A stretch of 64,000 nucleotides of DNA from Methanomethylovorans sp041447285. GTDB taxonomy: Archaea > Halobacteriota > Methanosarcinia > Methanosarcinales > Methanosarcinaceae. Both the position numbers and the translations under genes were made by a program. Below, in pieces: positions 23,743 to 32,354 of the stretch. Each line of letters begins with the position of its first letter. Within the stretch, counting starts at the first letter, position 1. The notes under the pieces were generated by a model. That model saw nothing but the letters and a program-made list of their open reading frames with translations. It was not told where the DNA came from and did not search any database. The stretch covers positions 124,001 to 188,000 of the forward strand of contig NZ_JBGMEB010000006.1 in NCBI RefSeq assembly GCF_041447285.1, in the 5' to 3' direction.

Positions 23743-23868
23743 ATGGAATTTATAACTGTAACCTGTCAGAACTGTGGTAGCAAGATGTATGTTCAGAGCA
23801 AATCAGCACGCAATGAAATGTACTGTACTATCCACTGCCTAGAGACAGGTACCTCATCAAAGATCTAA
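23743..23868 (+). CDS. 41-residue zinc-ribbon protein
   Basis: A short frame with a good ribosome binding site (GGAG, 10 nt before the ATG). The product has CQNC near the start and C-x3-C (CTIHC) near residues 28-32, giving four cysteines suited to one zinc ion: MEFITVTCQNCGSKM, then NEMYCTIHC. Small single-zinc proteins of this type are common in methanogens and usually of unknown function. No partner gene adjoins it. Confidence 0.65.
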   Translation: MEFITVTCQNCGSKMYVQSKSARNEMYCTIHCLETGTSSKI

Positions 23869-24281
23869 GTGTTCGATATGAACACCTACACCTCATCTTT
23901 TTTATGACTTCTTTTCACTCTAAAACTTGGTAATTAGCTCTTATAAAAAACTGACAATTGTCAGATAAGAGATTTAATTAATAACTGTTAAATAAGACCA
24001 TAGCATTTTTGGAATAGGGCATGGTGCTATTTGTTGGCGCAAATAGCTTCATCATGATTACCTATTATCCAGGTCTCGACAACCTGGATAGTTTGCTCCA
24101 ATCACGGACATGCCCCCCTTAATCTGTAAAACTCAAAGGTTTTATAGATTGTTGAAGCGAAGTGAAAGTAATAAAAAGCATAGCACTGTGCGTATGGCTT
24201 CCCCCCTCGGCGCTACTATTTTTATGCTCTGAACTTTAACTTATATCTTTTTTGTCCATCTCAAAAATCGAATGTTAACCA
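23869..24281. other. Non-coding stretch before nudC, mostly hairpins
   Basis: No gene seen. The first 100 bases are AT-rich; the rest carries the palindromes listed separately. The minus-strand nudC transcript would enter it from the right. Confidence 0.45.
24020..24220. ncRNA. Candidate structured non-coding RNA
   Basis: Three strong hairpins in series: GCTATTTG/CAAATAGC (24026-24047), ATCCAGGT/ACCTGGAT (24067-24089) and a 12-bp AATCTGTAAAAC/GTTTTATAGATT (24121-24150) with one G-T pair. A fourth imperfect stem surrounds GCACTGTGC near 24180-24205. Strand is not determined. No known RNA family is recognised, so this is a structural prediction only. Confidence 0.4.
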
Positions 24282-25154
24282 TTATTTATCGTTAAATGTG
24301 AGAATATTAGTTAATTCTGCCATGTTTATGAACCAATCTATCAGATGTCCGGAAATGCTTGTTTTAGTCGGGAAAAGAGGCAATTTATCCCGCTTGAACC
24401 AGCCGGCATCTATTATTTCTTTGCCGTCGACACATATTTCTCCGTCTGCATAGTCCGCAATGAAACCAATCATGAGGGAGTTTGGAAATGGCCAGGGTTG
24501 GCTTGCGAAATATCTTATGTTTTTGATTTTCAACCCTACTTCTTCCATCACTTCTCTTTTTACGGCATGCTCAAGAGTTTCTCCGGGTTCTACAAAACCT
24601 GCAAGTATACTGTACATATCTGGTCTGAAGTGAGATGAACGGGCCAGAAGCACTTCATCCTCTTTCATCACCAACACTATAATGGCCGGAGATATGCGTG
24701 GATATACGAAAAAATCACATTTTGGACACTTTTTACCCCTATCCTCCAAGTTTTGCATGACGCTTCCACACCGCCCACAAAACTTGCTGGTGAGTTCAAA
24801 ATCTACGAGTTGCACAGCTCTTCCGGCAAGGGCCAGCATCCTTTCATCAACTTGTCCTATAAGGTCTCTCAAGAGAACCAGTTGCAGGCCTTCAGGCAAT
24901 TCTTCGTGAGACTCAAGTCCTACAGCATAACAAAGTTTTTCGTTAAGCTCTCCTACATATTGGATGATCTTTTTGTCTTTTCCATATTCAACATTCTTGT
25001 GAAGAATTGTTGGAGAATCAGATGGGTTTGCAGGATATGTTACTACTTTTCCATTATGGATGTATATGTAACAAGCAGGTCTCTCTTTTGAATTAGCGGG
25101 TAATGGATAAGTAAAATCAAGCTCATCATTGGAGAAAGGCATTCTTTGGCACAT
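24282..25154 (-). CDS. nudC: NAD+/NADH diphosphatase (Nudix), NudC-like
   Basis: Hydrolyses NAD(H) to NMN(H) and AMP and in bacteria also removes NAD caps from RNA. The 290-residue protein has all family marks: an N-terminal beta domain, a four-cysteine zinc ribbon (CGRC and CPKC, about 126-147), the Nudix box G-x5-E-x7-R-E-V-x-E-E-x-G (about 185-207) and the NudC-specific SQPWPFPNS downstream. All catalytic residues are present. It stands alone, minus strand, between the defence-like region and the S-layer gene. Confidence 0.93.
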   Translation of the reverse strand: MCQRMPFSNDELDFTYPLPANSKERPACYIYIHNGKVVTYPANPSDSPTILHKNVEYGKDKKIIQYVGELNEKLCYAVGLESHEELPEGLQLVLLRDLIGQVDERMLALAGRAVQLVDFELTSKFCGRCGSVMQNLEDRGKKCPKCDFFVYPRISPAIIVLVMKEDEVLLARSSHFRPDMYSILAGFVEPGETLEHAVKREVMEEVGLKIKNIRYFASQPWPFPNSLMIGFIADYADGEICVDGKEIIDAGWFKRDKLPLFPTKTSISGHLIDWFINMAELTNILTFNDK

Positions 25155-25197
25155 ACGGTGATAATATCTATTTTGTCAATTTAATCTATTGGTCATA

Positions 25198-25232
25198 TAA
25201 ATAATAAAAAGGAAAAAAGGTAAAGGTCATGT
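25198..25232 (-). terminator. T-rich terminator after the S-layer gene
   Basis: On the minus strand, downstream of the stop at 25246, the sequence runs TTTACCTTTTTTCCTTTTT then ATTATTTATAT: repeated T-tracts, the usual archaeal termination signal, in a 90-base gap before nudC. Confidence 0.5.
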
Positions 25233-25245
25233 GAATAAAAGGATT

Positions 25246-27876
25246 TTATAGTCCTTTCTTTTTGATCCTCTTATCTATTTTTTTGCTTTTTTTGATCATT
25301 GAATGTCCAATTCCAAATACTATCAAAGCGACGGCAAGTCCAATTCCTACATAGGGCAGCATACTTTTCTTTTTTACTTCAAATTCAAGCTCTTGAGTTC
25401 CAACATTTGCTTCATAATTACCTTCTTCTGGAGACATATAAGTAAAATTCAACAAAGCAGTTTCTCCAATTTCCAGGGCAACTGTCTGAGTATCAACCAC
25501 CGATCCATTGATCTTTAGTTCTACTTTTTCTTCTCCTGCTGCAGTGCCTATGTTGGTTATCTCTGCTGAAAGGCTCATGTTTTCTTCTTCTGTAGGATCA
25601 ATGGGCATGATTTGAATTCCGGAATATACGAATTTAGGCTCACGAACAATGACCTCTAGGTTGTATTCCGCAGGGAGGAACCCATCAGGAACCGTTTTTA
25701 TCTTGTGAATTCCTGGATCTTTTACTTTATATTCCAGTTTTCCTTCATCAGAGGTGTTACCAATGATCTTTCCATCATATACTAATTGTACTCCAGGCAC
25801 GGATTCTCCAGTTAAAGATTTTACAGTGGATAGTGTGACTTCGTCTCCTTCATACACTTTTTCAGCAGATATCTCTATTCTTATCTTTCGAGTTTCATCA
25901 TCTCTTGCAATAACTTCTATTTCCTTTGATGCTGATACAAATCCATCCTTAGAGGCAATGATCTTAAACTTGCCACCTTTGGATGCAGCGTATTTAAGAA
26001 CGCCTCCCTCTGAAGTTGTACCTAATTCTTCTTGGTTGACAGTAACAACAGCATTTCCTACAGCTCCTCCCCGTGAGGAAACTTCTATGCTGACAGCTTC
26101 TCCTTCTATGATCGTTTTAGGAATGTCAATGTCTAGTGATTCAAGAGGGGTTGTATTTTTCTCTATGAATGGGTAATACCTTAGGTCATTGGAATCTGCT
26201 ACACGGAATTGCATGTTGCCCATGATATCTATTGATTTATCTCTTGAAAGAGAGATATCATCTGTGTTTTTCATGGTGATGCCATCAGCAGAAAAATCAG
26301 TCACTTCCATTATTCCATATTTTTCTTTGGTGTCTATAGCTATATATTCCTGGGAAATCTGGAATATTCCTTTAATAAAAACAGCATTAGTTTCAGTTCC
26401 TTTGAAAATGTCCTGTATGTGTACAATTATCAAGGGTACATCTTCGATACTACCTATATTTGCTCTATACACATAATCTTCGTTTGAAGCGACTGTGCCA
26501 CTATCGAGAACGCTACCATTTTTGTAAAGAGAAACAAATACACTGCTCCCCTTAGTATCTACTTCGTTTACTTCTAATTCATAGCCTTCTTCCAATAGTA
26601 ATGAAGATCCTGAATATACTCTTTTTTTCTCTTCGTTATCTATCAGGACTTTGGAAAGCTCGCCATTTGAAACAAGGCTGATCTCATCTGAAAACTCATT
26701 CTCAGGGTAGCCTGCAAAGTATTTATCTGCAAGGAACCCTATTACCTCGAATTCACCCCATTGCTCATGTTCGAACCTTACTTCTTCAGGTTTGCTTTTG
26801 TACTGAAGTTTATTTTTCTCTATGGTTCTGTCGTCGATCTCTTCAACGGTAAGTGATTCTGTGCCAATACCTTCATCAATGTTATAGTAGAATCCTTCAA
26901 AGTTCATGGGTGTCCATTCAAATTCCTCTTCTGCCACTGTGCCTCTGAGGACATAATTTCCGGGATCGGACATTTCTATAAACGGTGCAAATCTAAGTGT
27001 ATTATTGTTAGCCACCATCAATTTGAGTTTTCCCATAACTTCAAAGGTATCTCCTTTTGTAAGGGTTATCTCTTCCTGGTTCTTCATAGTTATTTTTTCA
27101 GGGGATATGGAGGTGACTTCCATTTTTCCATAAGTATCGCTTGAATTGATACTTGAGAGTTCATCAGATATCTGGAATACACCATTTATGAATACTGCAT
27201 TTGTCTCTGTTCCTTTGAAGATGTCATCTAGATGTACCGTAATGATAGCTACTTCCTCATTTAAGCCCAGGTCTTTCTTATAGGTATAGTCACCATTCGA
27301 CCCCACAAAATCTGTTTCTATATGTTCTCCATTCTTGCTCAGGTCGATTAGCACTTTTTTCCCATCTTTATCTACTTCTCTTATTTCCAGTTCGTAGCCT
27401 TCTTCCAGCATAAGTGAGGAACCAGTGTAAAGCGATTTTCTTTCATTGTTGTCAATCAGTATTTTTGAAAGTTTTTCGTTGGACATAAGGCTAATATTAT
27501 CGCTGAACTCAGTACCAGAATATCCCGCAAAATATCTTTCAGTCATAAAACCAATTGCTTGATACTCTCCCCAATCATCATATTTGAAATCAGCATTTGT
27601 AGGTTTTGTTTCGTAGATAACATTTCCAATACTGATTTTCCTTTCTTCAGTATTATTGAGGTTTACTGTAAGATTTTCGGTTCCTTCTCCTGTATTTACA
27701 TTATAGCAAAATCCAGAGAAACTCTGGGGTGTCCATATATATTCAGGACTCAAATTTAGATTTTCATCCCATATTCTATTTCCTGTGGAATTTGAAGCAA
27801 CAGCACCTGCTGTATTACATAACAATATTAGGCAGAATAAAGCTCCGCATACGATAAACTTTTGGAATTCACGCAA
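25246..27876 (-). CDS. S-layer family surface protein with duplicated S-layer domain
   Basis: An 876-residue envelope protein: signal peptide (about 1-27), two tandem copies of the Methanosarcina-type S-layer domain (about 45-300 and 315-575; compare WTPQSFSGFCYNV with WTPMNFEGFYYNI), Ig-like/carboxypeptidase-regulatory-like domains (about 585-750), a CARDB-like domain, and a C-terminal membrane helix with a lysine-rich tail. Many Asn-x-Ser/Thr sequons suggest glycosylation. Start is TTG with GGAG 12 nt upstream; no other start fits the signal peptide. No PGF-type sorting signal is seen. Whether it is the main lattice protein or a paralogue cannot be told. Confidence 0.9.
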   Translation of the reverse strand: MREFQKFIVCGALFCLILLCNTAGAVASNSTGNRIWDENLNLSPEYIWTPQSFSGFCYNVNTGEGTENLTVNLNNTEERKISIGNVIYETKPTNADFKYDDWGEYQAIGFMTERYFAGYSGTEFSDNISLMSNEKLSKILIDNNERKSLYTGSSLMLEEGYELEIREVDKDGKKVLIDLSKNGEHIETDFVGSNGDYTYKKDLGLNEEVAIITVHLDDIFKGTETNAVFINGVFQISDELSSINSSDTYGKMEVTSISPEKITMKNQEEITLTKGDTFEVMGKLKLMVANNNTLRFAPFIEMSDPGNYVLRGTVAEEEFEWTPMNFEGFYYNIDEGIGTESLTVEEIDDRTIEKNKLQYKSKPEEVRFEHEQWGEFEVIGFLADKYFAGYPENEFSDEISLVSNGELSKVLIDNEEKKRVYSGSSLLLEEGYELEVNEVDTKGSSVFVSLYKNGSVLDSGTVASNEDYVYRANIGSIEDVPLIIVHIQDIFKGTETNAVFIKGIFQISQEYIAIDTKEKYGIMEVTDFSADGITMKNTDDISLSRDKSIDIMGNMQFRVADSNDLRYYPFIEKNTTPLESLDIDIPKTIIEGEAVSIEVSSRGGAVGNAVVTVNQEELGTTSEGGVLKYAASKGGKFKIIASKDGFVSASKEIEVIARDDETRKIRIEISAEKVYEGDEVTLSTVKSLTGESVPGVQLVYDGKIIGNTSDEGKLEYKVKDPGIHKIKTVPDGFLPAEYNLEVIVREPKFVYSGIQIMPIDPTEEENMSLSAEITNIGTAAGEEKVELKINGSVVDTQTVALEIGETALLNFTYMSPEEGNYEANVGTQELEFEVKKKSMLPYVGIGLAVALIVFGIGHSMIKKSKKIDKRIKKKGL

Positions 27877-28120
27877 CTATGACCATCTCCTAAAGAACCA
27901 TTCAAAGTAAAGAGTTGATCATTGATTCTATCGGTTTTACTCCGAATGGGCATTCATCCTCGGTAGTATCATATAATTAATTATATATTAATATTTATTT
28001 ATTGGTATGTATATATCTCGTACAATATTCCCGGCTTGCAACTTCACCTGCTTTTCCAAAAAATATTCTCTAGTTCCTTCCTTTTCTACAAATGCTATTT
28101 GGATTCAAGCAGCAATAGAG
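27877..28120. other. Divergent promoter region between the S-layer gene and the ribosomal operon
   Basis: AT-rich. Around 27972-27997 the minus strand offers several overlapping TATA-like boxes (TATATAATTAATTATATG) for the S-layer gene. No coding frame is convincing. Confidence 0.45.
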
Positions 28121-28255
28121 TTATATATCAATATGATATTATGAGCGGCATCAGTTTATATTCCGTTAGGATATGCAGTCCACCCCTTCAAGGGGAGTGT
28201 CGGCACGTATGCCGGGGCTACAGGATACAACGTATCCCTAAGGAGGACATATATT
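28121..28255 (+). promoter_or_regulatory. Promoter and structured 5' leader of the ribosomal protein operon
   Basis: TATA box TTATATAT (28121-28128), then a leader of about 100 nt with three consecutive hairpins: CCCCT/AGGGG (28183-28195), CGGCA/TGCCG with loop CGTA (28201-28214) and GGATAC/GTATCC with loop AAC (28223-28237). The last ends 3 nt before the ribosome binding site AAGGAGG. This layout suits translational feedback by a ribosomal protein, though no specific binding site is recognised. Confidence 0.5.
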
Positions 28256-28702
28256 ATGGCAGATGAAGAAATAAGACATCTAGTCCGTATCATGAATACT
28301 GACCTCAAAGGTGAAATGCCTGTTGAGTATGCATTAACTGGTATTCCTGGTATTGGAAGAAGAACCTCTAAGATTCTTGTAGAAAGTACTGGTATCGACC
28401 CATCAGCAGTAATCGGTTACCTTTCAGATGAGGATATCGCAAAGCTTGATAAGGCCATTAGTGGCTTTGAGCAATCTATGCCTACATGGATGCTAAACAG
28501 GCAGAACGATCTTGTGACCGGTGAGAATAAGCATCTTCTTGGACAGGACATCCTTCTCACATTGAGAGAAGATTTGAACACTCTTAAAAAGATCAGGTGC
28601 TATCGTGGTATAAGGCACGAGCGTGGTCTTAAGGTAAGAGGTCAGAGGACAAAGTCCACTGGTAGACGTGGCAGCACCATTGGTGTAAGCAAGAAGAAAT
28701 GA
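28256..28702 (+). CDS. rps13: Small ribosomal subunit protein uS13
   Basis: Head protein of the 30S subunit that contacts the 50S subunit and P-site tRNA. The 148-residue archaeal form has the helix-hairpin-helix core (YALTGIPGIGRRTSKILVE) and the basic C-terminal tail RGQRTKSTGRRG. First gene of the S13-S4-S11-Rpo3 operon, with AAGGAGG upstream and a structured leader. Confidence 0.98.
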   Translation: MADEEIRHLVRIMNTDLKGEMPVEYALTGIPGIGRRTSKILVESTGIDPSAVIGYLSDEDIAKLDKAISGFEQSMPTWMLNRQNDLVTGENKHLLGQDILLTLREDLNTLKKIRCYRGIRHERGLKVRGQRTKSTGRRGSTIGVSKKK

Positions 28703-28714
28703 TAGGGTGATTTT

Positions 28715-29275
28715 ATGGGATATCCAGGAAAGAAGAGAAAGAGTTATGATACACCAAAGCATCCTTGGCAGGCTGCCAGGATGGCTGAAGAAGTAGAGCT
28801 TATCAAGACCTATGGTCTGCGTAACAAAAGGGAGCTTTGGAAGGCACAGAGTGTCCTGAGGCGCTTTAGGGCAGATGCTCGCAGACTCTTGGCAGAGTCC
28901 GCAGAGACTGAACACATGACTGGTCACTTAAAACTTGAATCTGAACAGATCCTTGAAAGGCTTACCAGTTATTCTATATTGAAAGTTGATTCAAAGATTG
29001 ATGACATTCTTGGACTGAAAGCAAGTGCCCTTCTTGAGCGCAGGTTGCAAACTCAGGTCCACAGGCTTGGACTTGCTCGTACTCCAAAGCAGGCAAGACA
29101 GTTCATCACTCATGGTCACATTGCAATCAATGGTCAGAAGGTTACCGTACCTGGAATGATGGTCACAAAGGAACAGGAAATGCACATTGATTATTATGGT
29201 ACTTCTCCATTGCTTCAGGAGTCTCATCCTGAAAGGCCTGCTCAGGTAGCTAAATCCGTAGCAGGGCAGGAATAA
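28715..29275 (+). CDS. rps4: Small ribosomal subunit protein uS4
   Basis: Primary 16S rRNA-binding protein. At 186 residues it is of archaeal length, with the N-terminal basic region MGYPGKKRKSYDTP and an S4 RNA-binding domain (ERRLQTQVHRLGLARTPKQA, about 107-170). Starts 12 nt after rps13 with GGGTGA upstream. Confidence 0.98.
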   Translation: MGYPGKKRKSYDTPKHPWQAARMAEEVELIKTYGLRNKRELWKAQSVLRRFRADARRLLAESAETEHMTGHLKLESEQILERLTSYSILKVDSKIDDILGLKASALLERRLQTQVHRLGLARTPKQARQFITHGHIAINGQKVTVPGMMVTKEQEMHIDYYGTSPLLQESHPERPAQVAKSVAGQE

Positions 29276-29287
29276 GGAGGTATGAAT

Positions 29288-29668
29288 ATGGCAAATGGAA
29301 TATGGGGTGTTGCTCACATTAAGAGCTCATTCAACAATACTATCATCACTATTACTGATATGACTGGTGCCGAAACAATTGCAAAATCTTCGGGTGGAAT
29401 GGTTGTAAAGGCAGCACGCGATGAAAGTTCTCCTTACACTGCAATGCAAATGGCAAGCCAGTTGGCTGATACACTCAAAGATAAGAACATTGAGGGTGTA
29501 CACATAAAAGTACGTGCTCCCGGAGGCAACAAGCAGAGGAGCCCAGGTCCCGGTGCTCAAGCTGCAATCAGAGCTTTTGCAAGAGCAGGTATTAAAATCG
29601 GAAGGATTGAGGATGTAACGCCTGTACCACATGATGGTACTCGTCCAAAAGGCGGAAGACGTGTATAA
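29288..29668 (+). CDS. rps11: Small ribosomal subunit protein uS11
   Basis: Platform protein of the 30S subunit. MANGIWGVAHIKSSFNNT and the glycine-rich VRAPGGNKQRSPGPGAQAAIRA are diagnostic. An ATG two codons earlier sits directly on the AGGAGG site, so the ATG at 29288, 7 nt behind it, is preferred (126 residues). The start of rpo3 lies beyond its stop. Confidence 0.97.
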   Translation: MANGIWGVAHIKSSFNNTIITITDMTGAETIAKSSGGMVVKAARDESSPYTAMQMASQLADTLKDKNIEGVHIKVRAPGGNKQRSPGPGAQAAIRAFARAGIKIGRIEDVTPVPHDGTRPKGGRRV

Positions 29669-29696
29669 TCTCTCCGTTCACGAAGGAAATAAGCAT

Positions 29697-30491
29697 ATGA
29701 CGATGGAAGTAGACATACTGGAGCTCTCCGATAGGTCTGCAAAGTTTGTATTGTCGAACACAACTGCTGCATTTGCAAACGGTATTCGCAGGGCTGTCCT
29801 GGCGGACGTTCCTACGATTGCTATCACTGAGGTAAATATTTACAACAATACCTCAGTTTTGTACGATGAGCAGCTTGGCTTACGCCTGGCATTAATCCCT
29901 CTTACTTCTAATCTGGAGGATTTTGTTCCTAAGGATGAATGTAATTGTGGTGACTTCTGTCCGGCATGTCAGGTATCTCTCACACTCAGTGCAGAAGGTC
30001 CTAGAATAGTTTATTCCAGAGATCTTGTGTCTTCTGACGATAAGGTACAGGCAGCTGATCCAAATGTTCCCATTGCTGATCTGAGGGAAGGACAGAAAAT
30101 TGTGCTTGAAGCCATAGCTCAAATGGGATATGGTAGCAAGCATTCCAGATGGCAGGCAGGAGTAGCATGTGGTTACAAGAACATGCCAAAGATTGAATTC
30201 AATGGCTGTGACCAGTGTGGCGCATGCATAAGCGAATGTCCCGTTGCTATCATTAAAATGGGTGCAAATGGCGCTGAGGTGTCTCAGGAAGATATGCTTA
30301 AATGTACTCTTTGCAGATTATGTGAAGGAATTTGTGATATTGATGCTATTGATATCAAAGTTGATGAGCATTCGTTCATCTTTACAATGGAATCAGATGG
30401 CTCTTATATCATGAAAGAATTAGTCTTAAACGCCGCTAATATCATAAAAGGTAAAGCCACAAATCTGGCTACGATCTTATCGGCATTGTAA
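29697..30491 (+). CDS. rpoD: DNA-directed RNA polymerase subunit Rpo3 (subunit D) with ferredoxin-like domain
   Basis: Archaeal counterpart of bacterial alpha/eukaryotic Rpb3, which nucleates RNA polymerase assembly with Rpo11. The 264-residue form has the alpha-like dimerisation core (NTTAAFANGIRRAVLADVPT) and an inserted domain with two full C-x2-C-x2-C-x3-C motifs (CDQCGACISECP and CTLCRLCEGIC, about 172-215), expected to hold two [4Fe-4S] clusters as in Methanosarcina. A further group of cysteines (CNCGDFCPAC) precedes it. Start set at the ATG at 29697, 28 nt after rps11, with GGA upstream. Last protein gene of the operon. Confidence 0.95.
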   Translation: MTMEVDILELSDRSAKFVLSNTTAAFANGIRRAVLADVPTIAITEVNIYNNTSVLYDEQLGLRLALIPLTSNLEDFVPKDECNCGDFCPACQVSLTLSAEGPRIVYSRDLVSSDDKVQAADPNVPIADLREGQKIVLEAIAQMGYGSKHSRWQAGVACGYKNMPKIEFNGCDQCGACISECPVAIIKMGANGAEVSQEDMLKCTLCRLCEGICDIDAIDIKVDEHSFIFTMESDGSYIMKELVLNAANIIKGKATNLATILSAL

Positions 30492-30500
30492 ACCAACAGA

Positions 30501-30508
30501 TTTATATA
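30501..30508 (+). promoter_or_regulatory. TATA box of tRNA-Leu
   Basis: TTTATATA, 38 nt before the mature tRNA 5' end, suits an independent tRNA promoter with a short leader. Confidence 0.6.
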
Positions 30509-30545
30509 GGAGGTTGCTCTCTCCTATATTGTTCTTTCCCCATGC

Positions 30546-30630
30546 GCGGGGGTTGCCCAGCCAGGTCAAAGGCGCTAGGTTGAGGGCCTAGTTTCGTAGG
30601 AATTCGTGGGTTCGAATCCCATCCCCCGCA
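30546..30630 (+). tRNA. tRNA-Leu(GAG)
   Basis: 85 nt, class II. The acceptor stem GCGGGGG pairs with CCCCCGC, followed by discriminator A. The anticodon stem CTAGG/CCTAG encloses loop TTGAGGG, giving anticodon GAG. The long variable arm (TTTCGTAGGAATTC) and the T-arm GTGGG-TTCGAAT-CCCAT confirm a leucine tRNA. The 3' CCA is not encoded. Confidence 0.95.
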
Positions 30631-30921
30631 CTATTAACATAATCTCTTGAGGCTGTTTTACAACCTTTTTGTTCTTCTCTGTTCATCGTTTGCCTTTATT
30701 AGGCAACAATGCTTCTTTAGTGCTATAGTTTCATTTGACAGGGTTGTGGTTTACATGATGGCACTTATTCAGTTCAGGATCTATCTAAGGAGTACTGAAT
30801 TGTTTGAAAATAACGATCTTGGTTTTACTCGCTAGGCTATGGTATATGCCTATAAAAAATAAGTTAGCGGTATGAATACCACTTATTCAGAATGATTCAA
30901 AACACTAGTCTGATATTCAAG
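30631..30921. other. Intergenic stretch without recognised feature
   Basis: AT-rich. A 62-codon frame at 30647-30835 lacks a ribosome binding site and gives an unconvincing product. No palindrome stands out. Confidence 0.4.
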
Positions 30922-31728
30922 TCAAATTCCGCGTACGCTGTTTACAGGACAATTATGGACCTTCTCCTTATTCCTGTTCTCTAAAACCTTTAGGAGAATT
31001 GCACTCCTCCTTTTCATTACACGCTTCTTTTCCTGGAGACGGTCCTGGTATATTCTTATAGAACGCAGAAAATCGATCTTTCTGAATTCTGGCCAAAATG
31101 GGGCACAAAAATACGTAGCACATTCATTGCCAGATGTCTGCCATGGGAGGAAATTAGATACTCTTTCATCTCCTCCTGTACGGATTATAAGGTCCACATT
31201 TGGTACAGCATTTCCCACAACTGGGTAGAGATGATTTGAAATGGTGCTCTCTGTGATATCTTCCGGATCAAGCTGCCCATTATCCACTTTTTCAGCGATT
31301 TTGCGCACTGCTTGGACTATATCCTGTCTGCCGCCATAAGCAATAGCTACATTAAGATAAAAACGATCGTAGTTTGCAGTACATCTCTCAGCTTCTTTTA
31401 TAGACCTTTGCAGGCTGGCCGGAAGCATTTGCAAATCACCGATAGCTCTAATATGCATTTCTCTTTTATGGGTACGCTCATCCTGGCAGAGCTCATCAAA
31501 TTTGAGTCCTATTAATTCAAAGAGCTTTTCTTTCTCGTCTGGAGACCTGTTAAAATTCTCGGTAGAAAATGCATACACAGTAAGTTGCTTAACACCTATT
31601 TCATGGGACCATTCCATCACTTTCTCAGTTATGCTGGCACCCTTTGCATGCCCATAATTCGTAAGTTTGCCTACTCTATTGGCATACCTGCGGTTTCCAT
31701 CCATTATTATTGCAATATGTTCAGGCAC
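30922..31728 (-). CDS. uppS: cis-Prenyltransferase (undecaprenyl/dolichyl-type diphosphate synthase)
   Basis: Condenses isopentenyl diphosphate onto allylic primers to make the polyprenyl chain used as lipid carrier for glycans. Family marks: HIAIIMDGNRRYA with the catalytic Asp (residue 10), YAFSTENFNRS, and near residues 180-200 LIIRTGGDERVSNFLPWQ. The GTG start used here has no ribosome binding site; the in-frame upstream codons (to about 31782) read YRTYEHFLSKEVTHSY, resembling the N-terminus of archaeal homologues, but contain no ATG, GTG or TTG. The true start may therefore be a rarer codon. The product would serve the glycan genes at 38-57 kb. Confidence 0.92.
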   Translation of the reverse strand: MPEHIAIIMDGNRRYANRVGKLTNYGHAKGASITEKVMEWSHEIGVKQLTVYAFSTENFNRSPDEKEKLFELIGLKFDELCQDERTHKREMHIRAIGDLQMLPASLQRSIKEAERCTANYDRFYLNVAIAYGGRQDIVQAVRKIAEKVDNGQLDPEDITESTISNHLYPVVGNAVPNVDLIIRTGGDERVSNFLPWQTSGNECATYFCAPFWPEFRKIDFLRSIRIYQDRLQEKKRVMKRRSAILLKVLENRNKEKVHNCPVNSVRGI

Positions 31729-31924
31729 ATAGGAGTGTGTTACTTCTTTTGAGAGGAAGTGCTCATATGTGCGATATACAATCCCACTTATATAATTTAA
31801 TATAAAAATCCCGACCTAAGGTTTTTCTCTACCTTTGTGGTATATACTAACATACCAAATTGGTAAATTACTGGTATCAATTCTATAAAAAGATTACTTT
31901 GAGGTGTGTCTAAATTAGTCTTTA

Positions 31925-32236
31925 TTAATAATTCTCAAGTACTGAACGAACAACATCTCTGTAATCCTCCTTTAGAAGATATATATTATGGTCTCCTGTC
32001 ACATCAATACTGAGGATTCCTAATCTTGTGTTCATTAAGCCGACCATGGCCGAAACTCCTCTGTAGCTCACATTAAAATCAGTTTTATTGAGGTACCCGT
32101 ACACATCACCGGTTGTGAACTTGTTTCCTTCAAGAAAAAGCTGCAATACTACTTTGCGAATGCCGGTATCATCTCTGCTGAGATATTTTATGAGCCTCTC
32201 CCTCACGCGGTCCTCTATCGTTTCCAGTACAAACAC
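31925..32236 (-). CDS. DUF2551-like winged-helix protein
   Basis: 103 residues. The pattern RERLIKYLSRDDTGIRKVVLQLFL, then FTTGDVYGYLNKTDFNVSY and GLMNTRLGILSIDVTGDHN matches the Methanosarcinales family DUF2551 as I recall it. The helices and a beta-wing suggest a winged-helix DNA-binding fold. GTG start. Monocistronic, minus strand. Role unknown, probably regulatory. Confidence 0.8.
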   Translation of the reverse strand: MFVLETIEDRVRERLIKYLSRDDTGIRKVVLQLFLEGNKFTTGDVYGYLNKTDFNVSYRGVSAMVGLMNTRLGILSIDVTGDHNIYLLKEDYRDVVRSVLENY

Positions 32237-32354
32237 CTCGTTTTTTTAATATGCTATTTTAGTTTATAAAGTTATTGTGATTTATATAAATTAAACTGCT
32301 ATTGGTTGCCAAACTGGAAGTACGTATATCATTCTTGCATATATATTTTGGCTT

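Noticed and set aside
28036..28266. 76-codon frame across the S13 leader
   Set aside because: Covers the promoter and hairpins and overlaps the true S13 start; product unconvincing.
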